NCBI GenBank assembly: GCA_023254015.1
Contig: JALQYS010000017.1
Location: forward strand, 1 to 12,023
DNA: 12,023 nucleotides
Direction: 5' to 3'
From: Paracoccaceae bacterium
Lineage (GTDB): Bacteria; Pseudomonadota; Alphaproteobacteria; Rhodobacterales; Rhodobacteraceae
Under the pieces are notes generated by a model. It saw only the letters and a program-made list of their open reading frames with translations, searched no databases and was not told where the DNA came from. Below are positions 4,309-11,309 of this stretch, in pieces (within the stretch, counting starts at the first letter, position 1; each line of letters begins with the position of its first letter). The position numbers were made by a program, and so were the translations under genes.

Positions 4309-6894
4309 ATGGCCCGACTGAACTTACAATTCCTGCGAAGCGCCGCGCCCATCATTCTGGGCGCCGGTCTCTTCGCCTTGGGGCTCTATGCGCTCTATCA
4401 CCTCCTGAAGCCCGTCAACCCGGCCGACGTCGCAGCGCAGATCAGGGCGACTCCAATGGGTGCGCTTGCCGCGGCGTTCGGGGCGACCGCCATCGGGTAC
4501 GTCGCGCTTATCTTCTATGACTGGTTCGGCCTGCGGTTCATCGGGAAAACGCTTGACCGGGGCATCGTGGCGCTAGGCGGCTTCCTTGGATATGCTTTCG
4601 GCAACACGATCGGTGTCAGTGTCATCTCCGGCGGCGCGGTGCGATACCGGATCTATTCCGCCGTCGGCCTGAATGCATTCGAGGTGGCCGCCGTTTCTGG
4701 CTACATTGCGATCGCCCTCGGCACTGGATTGACCCTCGTCGGCATCGCGGCCCTGGCCGTCCATCCCGGCGCAGTCGGTGCCTGGCTCCCCTATGCCCCA
4801 TCGACTATCCAGGTCGTTGCCGCCGGGATTACCACGGTTTCGGTTGCCCTCATCGCCTGGATGTCCGTCTCGCAGCGTTCGCTGAGCATTCGCGGTCATG
4901 AACTGCACCTGCCGCCGCCTGCCGACCTTACCGGACAACTTGTCGTCACCCTGATCGACATCGCCGCTGCCTCGTTCGCCTTGTGGGTTCTTCTTCCCGC
5001 CGGAAAACCCGACTATGCGACCTTCGTCGCCATCTATGCCGCCGCGACCATGATCGGAGTGCTGAGCCACGTTCCGGGCGGCATCGGTGTCTTCGAGACG
5101 GTGGTCATCGGCACCTTGCCTGCCTCGGTGCCGGCCGGGGATGCAGCTGCGGCACTGCTCCTCTTCCGCCTGGTCTACTATCTGGTTCCGTTCGCATTTG
5201 CCTTCCTGCTGGTCGCCCTGAACGAGATCCGGCTGGCCAGCGGCTTCGGCAGCCGTCTTCTTGCCCGGGCACCGGCCCTGCAACCGGCCTTTGCCACGCT
5301 GCACGGGTTCTCGCCGGGTGTCGTCGCAACCGTCGCCTTCGGCTTAGGGGCCTGGCTCCTGCTCATCACGATGTTGCCTTCCGTGCGCGCGGAAGCGATG
5401 GCGGAGGGCGACCTCGTCGGTGTGCTTCTGCTTGAAGGCGGAACCCTCGCGTCGGCGATTGCAGGCGTTGCGCTTATCATCGTGTCGCATGGTCTCGCGC
5501 GGCGGGTTTCCTCGGCCTGGTGGTTCGCCATCGCTGCCCTGTTGGCCGGGGCTTTCGCGTCGCTCCTGAACGATTTCGGGTTTGAGAACGCGGCTTTCCT
5601 GGGGGCCGGTGCACTTCTGCTCCTGCCGTTCAGGAAAGCCTTCGACCGACCCGGCCGCCTGACGGCCGGCGTCTTCGATAGCCGATGGTTTGCGACGGTC
5701 ATTGGCGTCGGGGTCGCAGCCGCCGCATTCTTCTTCTTCGTGCACAAGGCCGTCCCGTATTCGAATGACCTGTGGTCGGAGTTCTCGCACGACTCGAACA
5801 CACCCCGCGCGCTCCGGGCGGGGCTCGCGGCAACCGCGCTCATGTTCTTTTTCGGGATCTACCTCCTGACGCGTCCGATCCGGCGGAAACCGCCCGTAGA
5901 GGCGCGGCCGGAAGTAATCTCCGAGGCCGCCGTCCTGTGCGACATGTCCCAAGACCCGCAGGCCTGGCTGAGCCAGACCGGCGACAAGCGGTTCCTATTT
6001 TCCGAAACCGGCACGGCCTTCATCATGTATGCCGTCCGGGGCGGATCGTGGATTGCGCTCGGCGATCCGGTTGGCGATCGGGCTGAGTTCGAAGCACTCG
6101 CCTGGTCCTTTGCCGACCAGGCCGCCCGGTCCAACGCGCGCCCCGTCTTCTACGAGGTCAGCGCGCGCAACCTCGGGCTCTGGGTCGAACTCGGCCTGAC
6201 GTTGCACAAGGTCGGAGAGGAAGCGGTCGTCCGGCTTCCCGAGTTCAGCCTCGCGGGCGGTCGGTTCAAGACCATGCGCGCCGCGATGAGCAAGCGCCAG
6301 CGCGACGGGTACGAGTTCACCATGTTGACATCGCCCCATACCCCCGAACTCATTGCCGAACTTCGTGCAATCTCGGATGCGTGGCTCGGCGGCAAGACCG
6401 GACGCGAGAAGGGCTTTTCTGTCGGGCGCTTCGATCCGGACTATCTGGCGCTGTTCGACATCTCGGTTGTACGAAGGGATGGTCGCATCGTCGCCTTCGC
6501 CAATATTCTGGCGTCAAAAGGCGGCGCACACCTGGCCGTCGATCTGATGCGCTATCTGCCCGAAGAGGCCTCGGGCCTCATGGAATACATGTTCCTCAGC
6601 CTCATCGAACACTACAAGGCGAAAGGGGCGCTGGAATTCAGCCTTGGCACCGCGCCTCTGTCGGGGCTGTCCGAGCGGTCGGTCGCGCGATCGTGGAACC
6701 GTTTCGGGCGGCTCATCTATCGTCACGGCGGCGCATTCTACAACTTCGAGGGGCTCAGGACCTTCAAGCAGAAGTTTCAGCCGGACTGGCGCCCGCGCTA
6801 TCTGGCGCTGCCGCCCAACGTCTCGCCGATGCGCGTTATGGGTGACGTGGCCCTCCTGATTGCGGGCTCGGCGCGCGGCCTGATTGCGAAGTGA
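4309..6894 (+). CDS. mprF: MprF-type aminoacyl-phosphatidylglycerol synthase/flippase
   Basis: This protein of about 861 residues has the full two-part MprF architecture. The N-terminal half (about residues 8-510) is a bundle of roughly 14 hydrophobic segments matching the LPG synthase/flippase membrane region, including HVPGGIGVFETVVI near residue 256. The C-terminal half (about 540-835) is the cytosolic DUF2156 synthase domain, with typical stretches such as FIMYAVRGGSWIALGDPVG, REKGFSVGRF and LEFSLGTAPLSGL. MprF proteins transfer lysine or alanine from aminoacyl-tRNA to phosphatidylglycerol and move the product to the outer leaflet. This lowers surface negative charge and gives resistance to cationic peptides or acid; the rhizobial homologue is lpiA. 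The amino acid used cannot be read from sequence. ATG 4309 is chosen over GTG 4303; neither has a good ribosome site. The gene is divergent from the two-component operon and probably co-transcribed with the next gene, 4 nt downstream. Confidence 0.93.
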   Translation: MARLNLQFLRSAAPIILGAGLFALGLYALYHLLKPVNPADVAAQIRATPMGALAAAFGATAIGYVALIFYDWFGLRFIGKTLDRGIVALGGFLGYAFGNTIGVSVISGGAVRYRIYSAVGLNAFEVAAVSGYIAIALGTGLTLVGIAALAVHPGAVGAWLPYAPSTIQVVAAGITTVSVALIAWMSVSQRSLSIRGHELHLPPPADLTGQLVVTLIDIAAASFALWVLLPAGKPDYATFVAIYAAATMIGVLSHVPGGIGVFETVVIGTLPASVPAGDAAAALLLFRLVYYLVPFAFAFLLVALNEIRLASGFGSRLLARAPALQPAFATLHGFSPGVVATVAFGLGAWLLLITMLPSVRAEAMAEGDLVGVLLLEGGTLASAIAGVALIIVSHGLARRVSSAWWFAIAALLAGAFASLLNDFGFENAAFLGAGALLLLPFRKAFDRPGRLTAGVFDSRWFATVIGVGVAAAAFFFFVHKAVPYSNDLWSEFSHDSNTPRALRAGLAATALMFFFGIYLLTRPIRRKPPVEARPEVISEAAVLCDMSQDPQAWLSQTGDKRFLFSETGTAFIMYAVRGGSWIALGDPVGDRAEFEALAWSFADQAARSNARPVFYEVSARNLGLWVELGLTLHKVGEEAVVRLPEFSLAGGRFKTMRAAMSKRQRDGYEFTMLTSPHTPELIAELRAISDAWLGGKTGREKGFSVGRFDPDYLALFDISVVRRDGRIVAFANILASKGGAHLAVDLMRYLPEEASGLMEYMFLSLIEHYKAKGALEFSLGTAPLSGLSERSVARSWNRFGRLIYRHGGAFYNFEGLRTFKQKFQPDWRPRYLALPPNVSPMRVMGDVALLIAGSARGLIAK

Positions 6895-6898
6895 CCTC

Positions 6899-8932
6899 AT
6901 GAGCCTGTCCCTCGACCAGATCCTTCCCTCGCTCCAGGCGCTCGGCGTTCTCAGTTACTGGCTCATCGGGCTCGCCTCGATGCTTGAGGCGTTCTTTGTC
7001 ACCGGCGTCGTCATTCCCGGGACGCTAATCGTGGATGCCGGCGGCATCCTCGTCCAGCGCGGGTTGCTGGACTTCTTTGATCTCGCCTGGTTCGTCGCGC
7101 TCGGGTCGGTCCTCGGATCGGAACTGAGCTACTGGACCGGCAAGCTGGCCATGAACCGCCTGCCGGGCCGGCGCCGCATCGGGGAGTCCGCCGCCTTTGC
7201 CCGCGCCAAGGGACTTTTCGAGAAGCGGGGCGGTATGGCACTGGTAATCGGCCGGTTCCTCGGGCCGGTGGCGGGGCTCGTTCCACTCGTCGCGGGCATG
7301 GCAGACATGGACCGCCGCAAGTTCCTGATCTGGAACATCCTGGGCAGCATTCCCTATGCGCTTGCCCATGTTGCGATCGGTTATTTCCTGGGCGATGTCA
7401 TGGGCCGGATCGGCGGATCACTGACCCGGGTCGCGGTCTTGACCGGTGTCGTTCTTCTGGCGCTGATCATTCTCTGGACCACGCTCTATTCGGCGCTGAG
7501 ACTCCTGCCGCTCGCATGGGCGGTCATGTCTGCCGCGCTGCGCAGTCTCGCAGACATCCCCGCAGTGCGGCACCGGATCGAGGACCACCCTGAGACAGCA
7601 CGCTGGGTCGAGGCGCGACTCGACCGCAACGCGTTCTCGGGGCTGACGCTCAGCCTCTTGGCACTGATCTTCGTCTATATCGGTGCCGTCTGGGCCGACT
7701 CCGTCTTCGAGTTTCTCTCGGGCGATCCCTTGATTGGGCTCGACAACCGTCTGTCCGAGTTGATCCACCATTTCCAGTCGCCGGGTCCGATCCGGGTGGC
7801 GTCGTTCATCACCGCAGTTGGCGGCTGGCAGGTCGTTCTGCCGGTCATGGTGGCGGCGCTGATCTGGCTGATAACGGAAGGGCGGCGCGCGCTCGCGGTT
7901 GGACTGGCGGTTTCGGTGGCCGGAAACACCATTACCGTTGCGGCGCTCAAACTCGCCTTCGGGCGTCCGCGCTCGCCTCTCGGTGTCTTCGCCGAGACCT
8001 CTGGCAGCTTCCCTTCCGGACATGCTGCGGCTTCGGTCGCAGCCTATGGAATGCTGATGTATGTCGTCTGGCGGGCGGGGAGGCTCCGTGCCGAGACGGC
8101 GCTTCTGCTGGCTGGCCTCATGGCCTTCGCCATCGGCGTCAGCCGCATCTACCTGATCGAACACTACCTCAGCGATGTCCTGAACGGCTGGCTGGTCGGT
8201 GCGCTCTGGCTGACGGTCGGCATCGCGATCTCGGAATGGCGACTGTCGCAGACCTCCGCCGCGACGGCGCCGATGGCCGACAGGGCGAGGGTCGCGGTTC
8301 TCTCCCTGGCCGCAGGACTGGCCGTGCTGGCCGCGTCAAACGTCTGGCGCTATGACCATCCGCGCAATGTCCCTGTCCAGGTCGCTGATCAGGTTCTGTC
8401 AGATGCCGCTGCTCTGGCGCAAATGGGCCTCCCTGCGCAAACCGAGTCGCTGATGGGCTCGCCGGTGCATCCGGTCTCTCTCGTCGTTTTCGCCCGAGAC
8501 GAATTTGCTCTTTCCGATGCTGTCCTCGCATCGGACTGGACTGCGGCGCAGCTGCCGACCCCGGGCCTTGTCTTCGACGCAATTTTCGCAGCGGTCGGCG
8601 GCAGCGAAGATCCAACGGTCGAGACCGTATCGCATTTCTGGCGCGGGCAGCCCAACGATCTCGCCTTCGTTCAGCGTGCGCCCGGGGCGACGCCTTCGCT
8701 GGCCGATCCGAAACTCCGCTTCTGGCGCACCGAATTCGTCACCGCCGATGGGTTGCGCGCCTTTGTCGGAACCGTGGGTGTCGACGAGGCAGGAGAGACG
8801 GAAACGACGCAGCCCATTGGGGCCAGCCCAACGCTCCGAGATACGCTTGTTCGGGGCCTTGTGGCACGTGGCGCGACCGTCCTTGCCGCGTCGCACACCT
8901 CGGACAACGTCGTGTCCATCTTCCTGCCCTGA
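6899..8932 (+). CDS. DedA-PAP2-LssY_C fusion membrane protein
   Basis: Three modules are fused in about 677 residues. Residues about 5-200 are a DedA/VTT domain with GVVIPGTLIVDAGG, YWTGKLAMNR and the hallmark GRFLGPVAGLVPLVAGM. Residues about 240-450 are a PAP2 lipid phosphatase: K351 and R358 of motif 1, PSGH (372-375) of motif 2 with H375, and SRIYLIEHYLSD (415-426) of motif 3 with H422 and D426. Motif 1 reads KX6RS, not the usual KX6RP. Residues about 495-677 resemble the LssY C-terminal domain (ARDEFALSDAVLASDW). DedA proteins include undecaprenyl-phosphate flippases, and PAP2 enzymes dephosphorylate lipids such as undecaprenyl pyrophosphate or PGP. The fusion may therefore couple dephosphorylation and flipping; the substrate is unknown. 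ATG 6899 lies 4 nt after the mprF stop, implying coupling; a TTG at 6884 inside mprF is less likely. Confidence 0.9.
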   Translation: MSLSLDQILPSLQALGVLSYWLIGLASMLEAFFVTGVVIPGTLIVDAGGILVQRGLLDFFDLAWFVALGSVLGSELSYWTGKLAMNRLPGRRRIGESAAFARAKGLFEKRGGMALVIGRFLGPVAGLVPLVAGMADMDRRKFLIWNILGSIPYALAHVAIGYFLGDVMGRIGGSLTRVAVLTGVVLLALIILWTTLYSALRLLPLAWAVMSAALRSLADIPAVRHRIEDHPETARWVEARLDRNAFSGLTLSLLALIFVYIGAVWADSVFEFLSGDPLIGLDNRLSELIHHFQSPGPIRVASFITAVGGWQVVLPVMVAALIWLITEGRRALAVGLAVSVAGNTITVAALKLAFGRPRSPLGVFAETSGSFPSGHAAASVAAYGMLMYVVWRAGRLRAETALLLAGLMAFAIGVSRIYLIEHYLSDVLNGWLVGALWLTVGIAISEWRLSQTSAATAPMADRARVAVLSLAAGLAVLAASNVWRYDHPRNVPVQVADQVLSDAAALAQMGLPAQTESLMGSPVHPVSLVVFARDEFALSDAVLASDWTAAQLPTPGLVFDAIFAAVGGSEDPTVETVSHFWRGQPNDLAFVQRAPGATPSLADPKLRFWRTEFVTADGLRAFVGTVGVDEAGETETTQPIGASPTLRDTLVRGLVARGATVLAASHTSDNVVSIFLP

Positions 8933-8939
8933 GAAAATC

Positions 8940-8965
8940 AGCTTCTTACCGAAGTGTAAGAAGCT
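8940..8965 (+). promoter_or_regulatory. Site C: 26-bp perfect dyad before the secreted-protein gene
   Basis: AGCTTCTTAC (8940-8949) and GTAAGAAGCT (8956-8965) are exact inverted repeats with a six-base spacer (CGAAGT). The core (8943-8959) is TTCTTACCGAAGTGTAA, the same motif as sites A and B. It begins 8 nt after the DedA-PAP2 stop and its core ends 93 bp before ATG 9053. Because it is a perfect hairpin just after a stop it might also act as a terminator, but no T-run follows. The match to two other upstream regions argues for an operator. Confidence 0.6.
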
Positions 8966-9052
8966 TGCCAGACGCTTCGGGAAATTCGCTGTCAGAACCG
9001 CGCATACGGACCTCGGTTGGAGGCCCGCGTGCATATCGACAGGACGCCTCCC

Positions 9053-9691
9053 ATGAACGCCACCTTTCGGAACTTTGCCTTGTCGGCGACGCTGATAGCT
9101 GTCCCGGCCGCAGGGTTCGCGCTGGCCGAGATGATGATCTCGCCCGCCGCACAAACCACCGCCGCAACGCAATCGCCCGGGCTGGGCGACCTCTCGGCCT
9201 ACAAGACCATCGTGGCCGATACCCAGACCATCGCCGCCACCGGAGATCTCAAAGCCGCCGAACACCGCATCACCGACCTTGAGACTCTGTGGGACCAGAA
9301 CGCCTCGGCCCTGCGGCAAGCTGACCGTGCCGCCTGGAATACAGTCGATGCGGCCGCTGACGAGGCCTTCTCGGCCTTGCGCGCGGGAACTCCCGACCAA
9401 TTGACGGTCGATGCCGCTCTTGCTGCCCTGTCCACCACGCTCGATGCCCCTGTGCCAGCAACAGCCTCGGGCCCCATTCAATACGTCTCCGGTATCCCCG
9501 TGACCGACGAGGGCGGCCGGGCCATCCCCTGCGAGGACCTGATCGGCCAGCTTCGCAGCGCAATCGGCAACACCACTCCGACCGCCGCTGTCGCCGACCT
9601 GCAGTCCAAGGCGCTCGAGCGCTGCAATGCCGACGATGACGCCCATGCCGACGCCTTCTCGGCGCAGGCGCTGGCCCTTCTGAACGGATGA
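9053..9691 (+). CDS. Secreted helical protein with two cysteines, unknown function
   Basis: This 212-residue precursor starts at ATG 9053 with AGGA (9041-9044) 8 nt upstream; an upstream in-frame GTG/TTG-type start near 9017 would add 12 residues that do not look like part of a signal peptide. Residues 1-25 are a Sec signal (NFALSATLIAVPAAGFALA). Residues about 45-130 are Ala-rich and helical, with heptad-like spacing (ITDLETLW, AAWNTVDAAADEAFSAL). The C-terminal part holds the only cysteines, C160 (IPCEDL) and C191 (ERCNADDDAHAD), which could form a periplasmic disulfide. An Asp/His cluster beside C191 could bind metal. No family is recognised. It lies 7 nt before the DUF347 gene and downstream of site C, so the two are probably co-transcribed and may act together. 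Confidence 0.85.
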   Translation: MNATFRNFALSATLIAVPAAGFALAEMMISPAAQTTAATQSPGLGDLSAYKTIVADTQTIAATGDLKAAEHRITDLETLWDQNASALRQADRAAWNTVDAAADEAFSALRAGTPDQLTVDAALAALSTTLDAPVPATASGPIQYVSGIPVTDEGGRAIPCEDLIGQLRSAIGNTTPTAAVADLQSKALERCNADDDAHADAFSAQALALLNG

Positions 9692-9698
9692 TTCCATC

Positions 9699-10490
9699 AT
9701 GAGCGACGCAACTTTCGCCGATTTCGACCGCCCCGTGCCGCAACCCGGCGGTGTAAATCGGGTGCCCGAAGTGACCCCGGGTTTCTGGCTCATCAAGCTC
9801 ATGGCCGTGACCATGGGCGAAACCGCCGCCGACTTCCTTGCGGTCAACCTTGGCCTCGGTCTTGGCGCGACGACGGTCCTGATGACCGCTGTCCTTGTCG
9901 CAGCCATGCTCTGGCAGTTCCGCCAGAAGGCCTACGTTCCTGCTTATTACTGGATTGCGGTCGTCCTGATTTCGGTCGTCGGCACATTAATCACCGACAA
10001 CATGACCGACGCGCTTGGGATTCCGCTGCTCACCTCGACCATCGGCTTCACGCTCGCGCTCGCTGCCATCTTCGCGGTCTGGTTCGCGATGGAACGCACG
10101 CTTTCGATCCACGAGGTATACACCTTCCGTCGCGAAGCCTTCTACTGGATTGCGATCCTTTTCACTTTCGCTCTCGGCACGGCGGTCGGCGACCTGATCT
10201 CCGAAGCGTTCGGCGTGGGCTTCGCCGGGACCGGGGTGCTGTTCGGGCTGATCATCGCCTCGCTTGCCCTTGGGTATTTCGCTCTTGGCCTCGACGGGAT
10301 GTGGGCTTTCTGGCTTTGCTACATCTTCACGCGCCCGCTCGGTGCGTCCTTTGGCGACTTCCTGGCACAGCCGACCGAGTTCGGCGGCCTCGGGCTTGGC
10401 ACCATCGTCACCAGCCTTGCCTTCCTCGCGGTAATCGCCGGGACGGTGTTTGTGATGACTTCCCGGGCCGCGCCTGACCCGGCTGAGTGA
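9699..10490 (+). CDS. DUF347 (COG4705) four-repeat membrane protein
   Basis: This 263-residue protein has about eight membrane segments built from four repeats, matching the DUF347/COG4705 family, known as four tandem two-helix repeats with a conserved tryptophan. Each repeat carries W-x9-G-x4-D: W30-G40-D45, W85-G95-D100, W150-G160-D165 and W205-G215-D220. Repeat starts are 55, 65 and 55 residues apart, suggesting a duplicated pair of repeats. The aspartates probably lie at equivalent places near or in the membrane, which would suit ion or proton conduction, but no function is established. The first 25 residues are soluble and acidic/Pro-rich. ATG 9699 follows the preceding stop by 7 nt, with GGATGA overlapping that stop as a possible ribosome site. 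Confidence 0.88.
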   Translation: MSDATFADFDRPVPQPGGVNRVPEVTPGFWLIKLMAVTMGETAADFLAVNLGLGLGATTVLMTAVLVAAMLWQFRQKAYVPAYYWIAVVLISVVGTLITDNMTDALGIPLLTSTIGFTLALAAIFAVWFAMERTLSIHEVYTFRREAFYWIAILFTFALGTAVGDLISEAFGVGFAGTGVLFGLIIASLALGYFALGLDGMWAFWLCYIFTRPLGASFGDFLAQPTEFGGLGLGTIVTSLAFLAVIAGTVFVMTSRAAPDPAE

Positions 10491-10494
10491 TCCC

Positions 10495-10517
10495 GGCCAA
10501 TCCAGACGACGTTGGCC
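10495..10517 (+). terminator. Weak hairpin after the DUF347 gene
   Basis: GGCCAA (10495-10500) and TTGGCC (10512-10517) are inverted repeats around an eleven-base loop, starting 5 nt after the DUF347 stop. Flanking CC/GG bases may lengthen the stem. No T-run follows. It might separate the DUF347 unit from the ABC genes, but it is only a modest candidate. Confidence 0.3.
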
Positions 10518-10562
10518 CCGGCGCATGTCGGGACCAACGCTCCCCCGATAAGGACCCAACCC

Positions 10563-11309
10563 ATGCCTTCCTCCAATTCTGCTGTCTCGACCCACGGCCT
10601 CGGCATATCTTATGGCGATGCTGTGGCGCTTCATCCGCTGACGCTTGATGTCCAGAAGGGCGAGGTCTTCGGCTTTCTCGGCCATAACGGCGCGGGCAAG
10701 ACGACGACCATCCGTCTTCTGACAACGCTGCTGGAACCGACCACTGGCAGCGCACGCGTTGCGGGGCATGATATCATCTCCGATCCTTTGAAAGTTCGCG
10801 CGGCCATTGGCTATCTGCCAGAGAATGTGCGCCTTTATGACCGGTTCACGACCCGCGAAAACCTGATGTTTTTCGCCCGCCTGTCGGGCGTGGAAAAGCC
10901 CGCTGATGCGGTGCACGAAACGCTGGACTTCCTCAATATCACGGCATTGGCGGATCGCCGTGTCAGCACCTTTTCCAAGGGAATGCGGCAGCGGGTCGGC
11001 CTTGCACAGGCGATCCTGCACCGGCCCGAGGTCCTGTTTCTGGACGAGCCGACCTCGGGCCTCGACCCGATGGGCGTGCGCCAACTGCGCGAGATTATCG
11101 ACCGACTGAACGCCGCCGGGATGACGATCTTCATGAACACGCACCTCCTGTCGGAAGTGGCGCGCAGCTGCACGTCCATCGGTGTTCTGGCGCAGGGCAG
11201 GCTCGTCTTCCGCGACACGATGCAGGTGGTCGCCGCCCGTTATGACGAACACAGCCTGGAAGAGCTTTACGTTGGCGTCGCCGCGGGGCACTCCGAGGTG
11301 GCGGCATGA
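10563..11309 (+). CDS. ABC-2 transporter ATPase (NosF/CcmA-like)
   Basis: This 248-residue ATPase powers the membrane permease encoded next. Visible motifs are Walker A GHNGAGKTT (40-48), a Q-loop position reading GYLPEN (83-88, with P in place of the usual Q), the signature FSKGMRQR (137-144, replacing LSGGQ), Walker B VLFLDEP (157-163) with catalytic E162, the D-loop SGLD, and the H-loop histidine H194 (NTHLLSEV). These variants are normal for the NosF/CcmA/DrrA group of ABC-2 exporters. ATG 10563 has AAGGA (10550-10554) 8 nt upstream. The stop overlaps the permease start as ATGA. The 72-nt gap after the DUF347 gene leaves open whether the pair belongs to the upstream unit. No nos genes are visible, so calling it NosF would go too far; substrate unknown. 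Confidence 0.93.
   Translation: MPSSNSAVSTHGLGISYGDAVALHPLTLDVQKGEVFGFLGHNGAGKTTTIRLLTTLLEPTTGSARVAGHDIISDPLKVRAAIGYLPENVRLYDRFTTRENLMFFARLSGVEKPADAVHETLDFLNITALADRRVSTFSKGMRQRVGLAQAILHRPEVLFLDEPTSGLDPMGVRQLREIIDRLNAAGMTIFMNTHLLSEVARSCTSIGVLAQGRLVFRDTMQVVAARYDEHSLEELYVGVAAGHSEVAA

Noticed and set aside
4573..5304. Long minus-strand frame opposite mprF (243 residues)
   Set aside because: Composition (Gly/Asp/Arg/Gln-rich) is typical of the shadow of a GC-rich membrane-protein gene, and mprF on the other strand is unmistakable.
6884..6901. TTG start for the DedA-PAP2 fusion inside mprF
   Set aside because: ATG 6899 is close to the mprF stop and adequate for coupled translation; TTG adds five residues with no support.
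8399..9907. Minus-strand frame of 502 residues across the fusion, secreted and DUF347 genes
   Set aside because: It spans three well-supported plus-strand genes and their intergenic regions and has no recognisable domain.
9987..11291. Minus-strand frame of 434 residues opposite DUF347 and the ABC ATPase
   Set aside because: It is antisense to two clear families; charged low-complexity composition indicates a shadow frame.
10563..11309. Naming the ABC genes nosF/nosY
   Set aside because: Similarity to the NosF group is a general ABC-2 feature and no copper-maturation or nitrous oxide reductase gene is visible.
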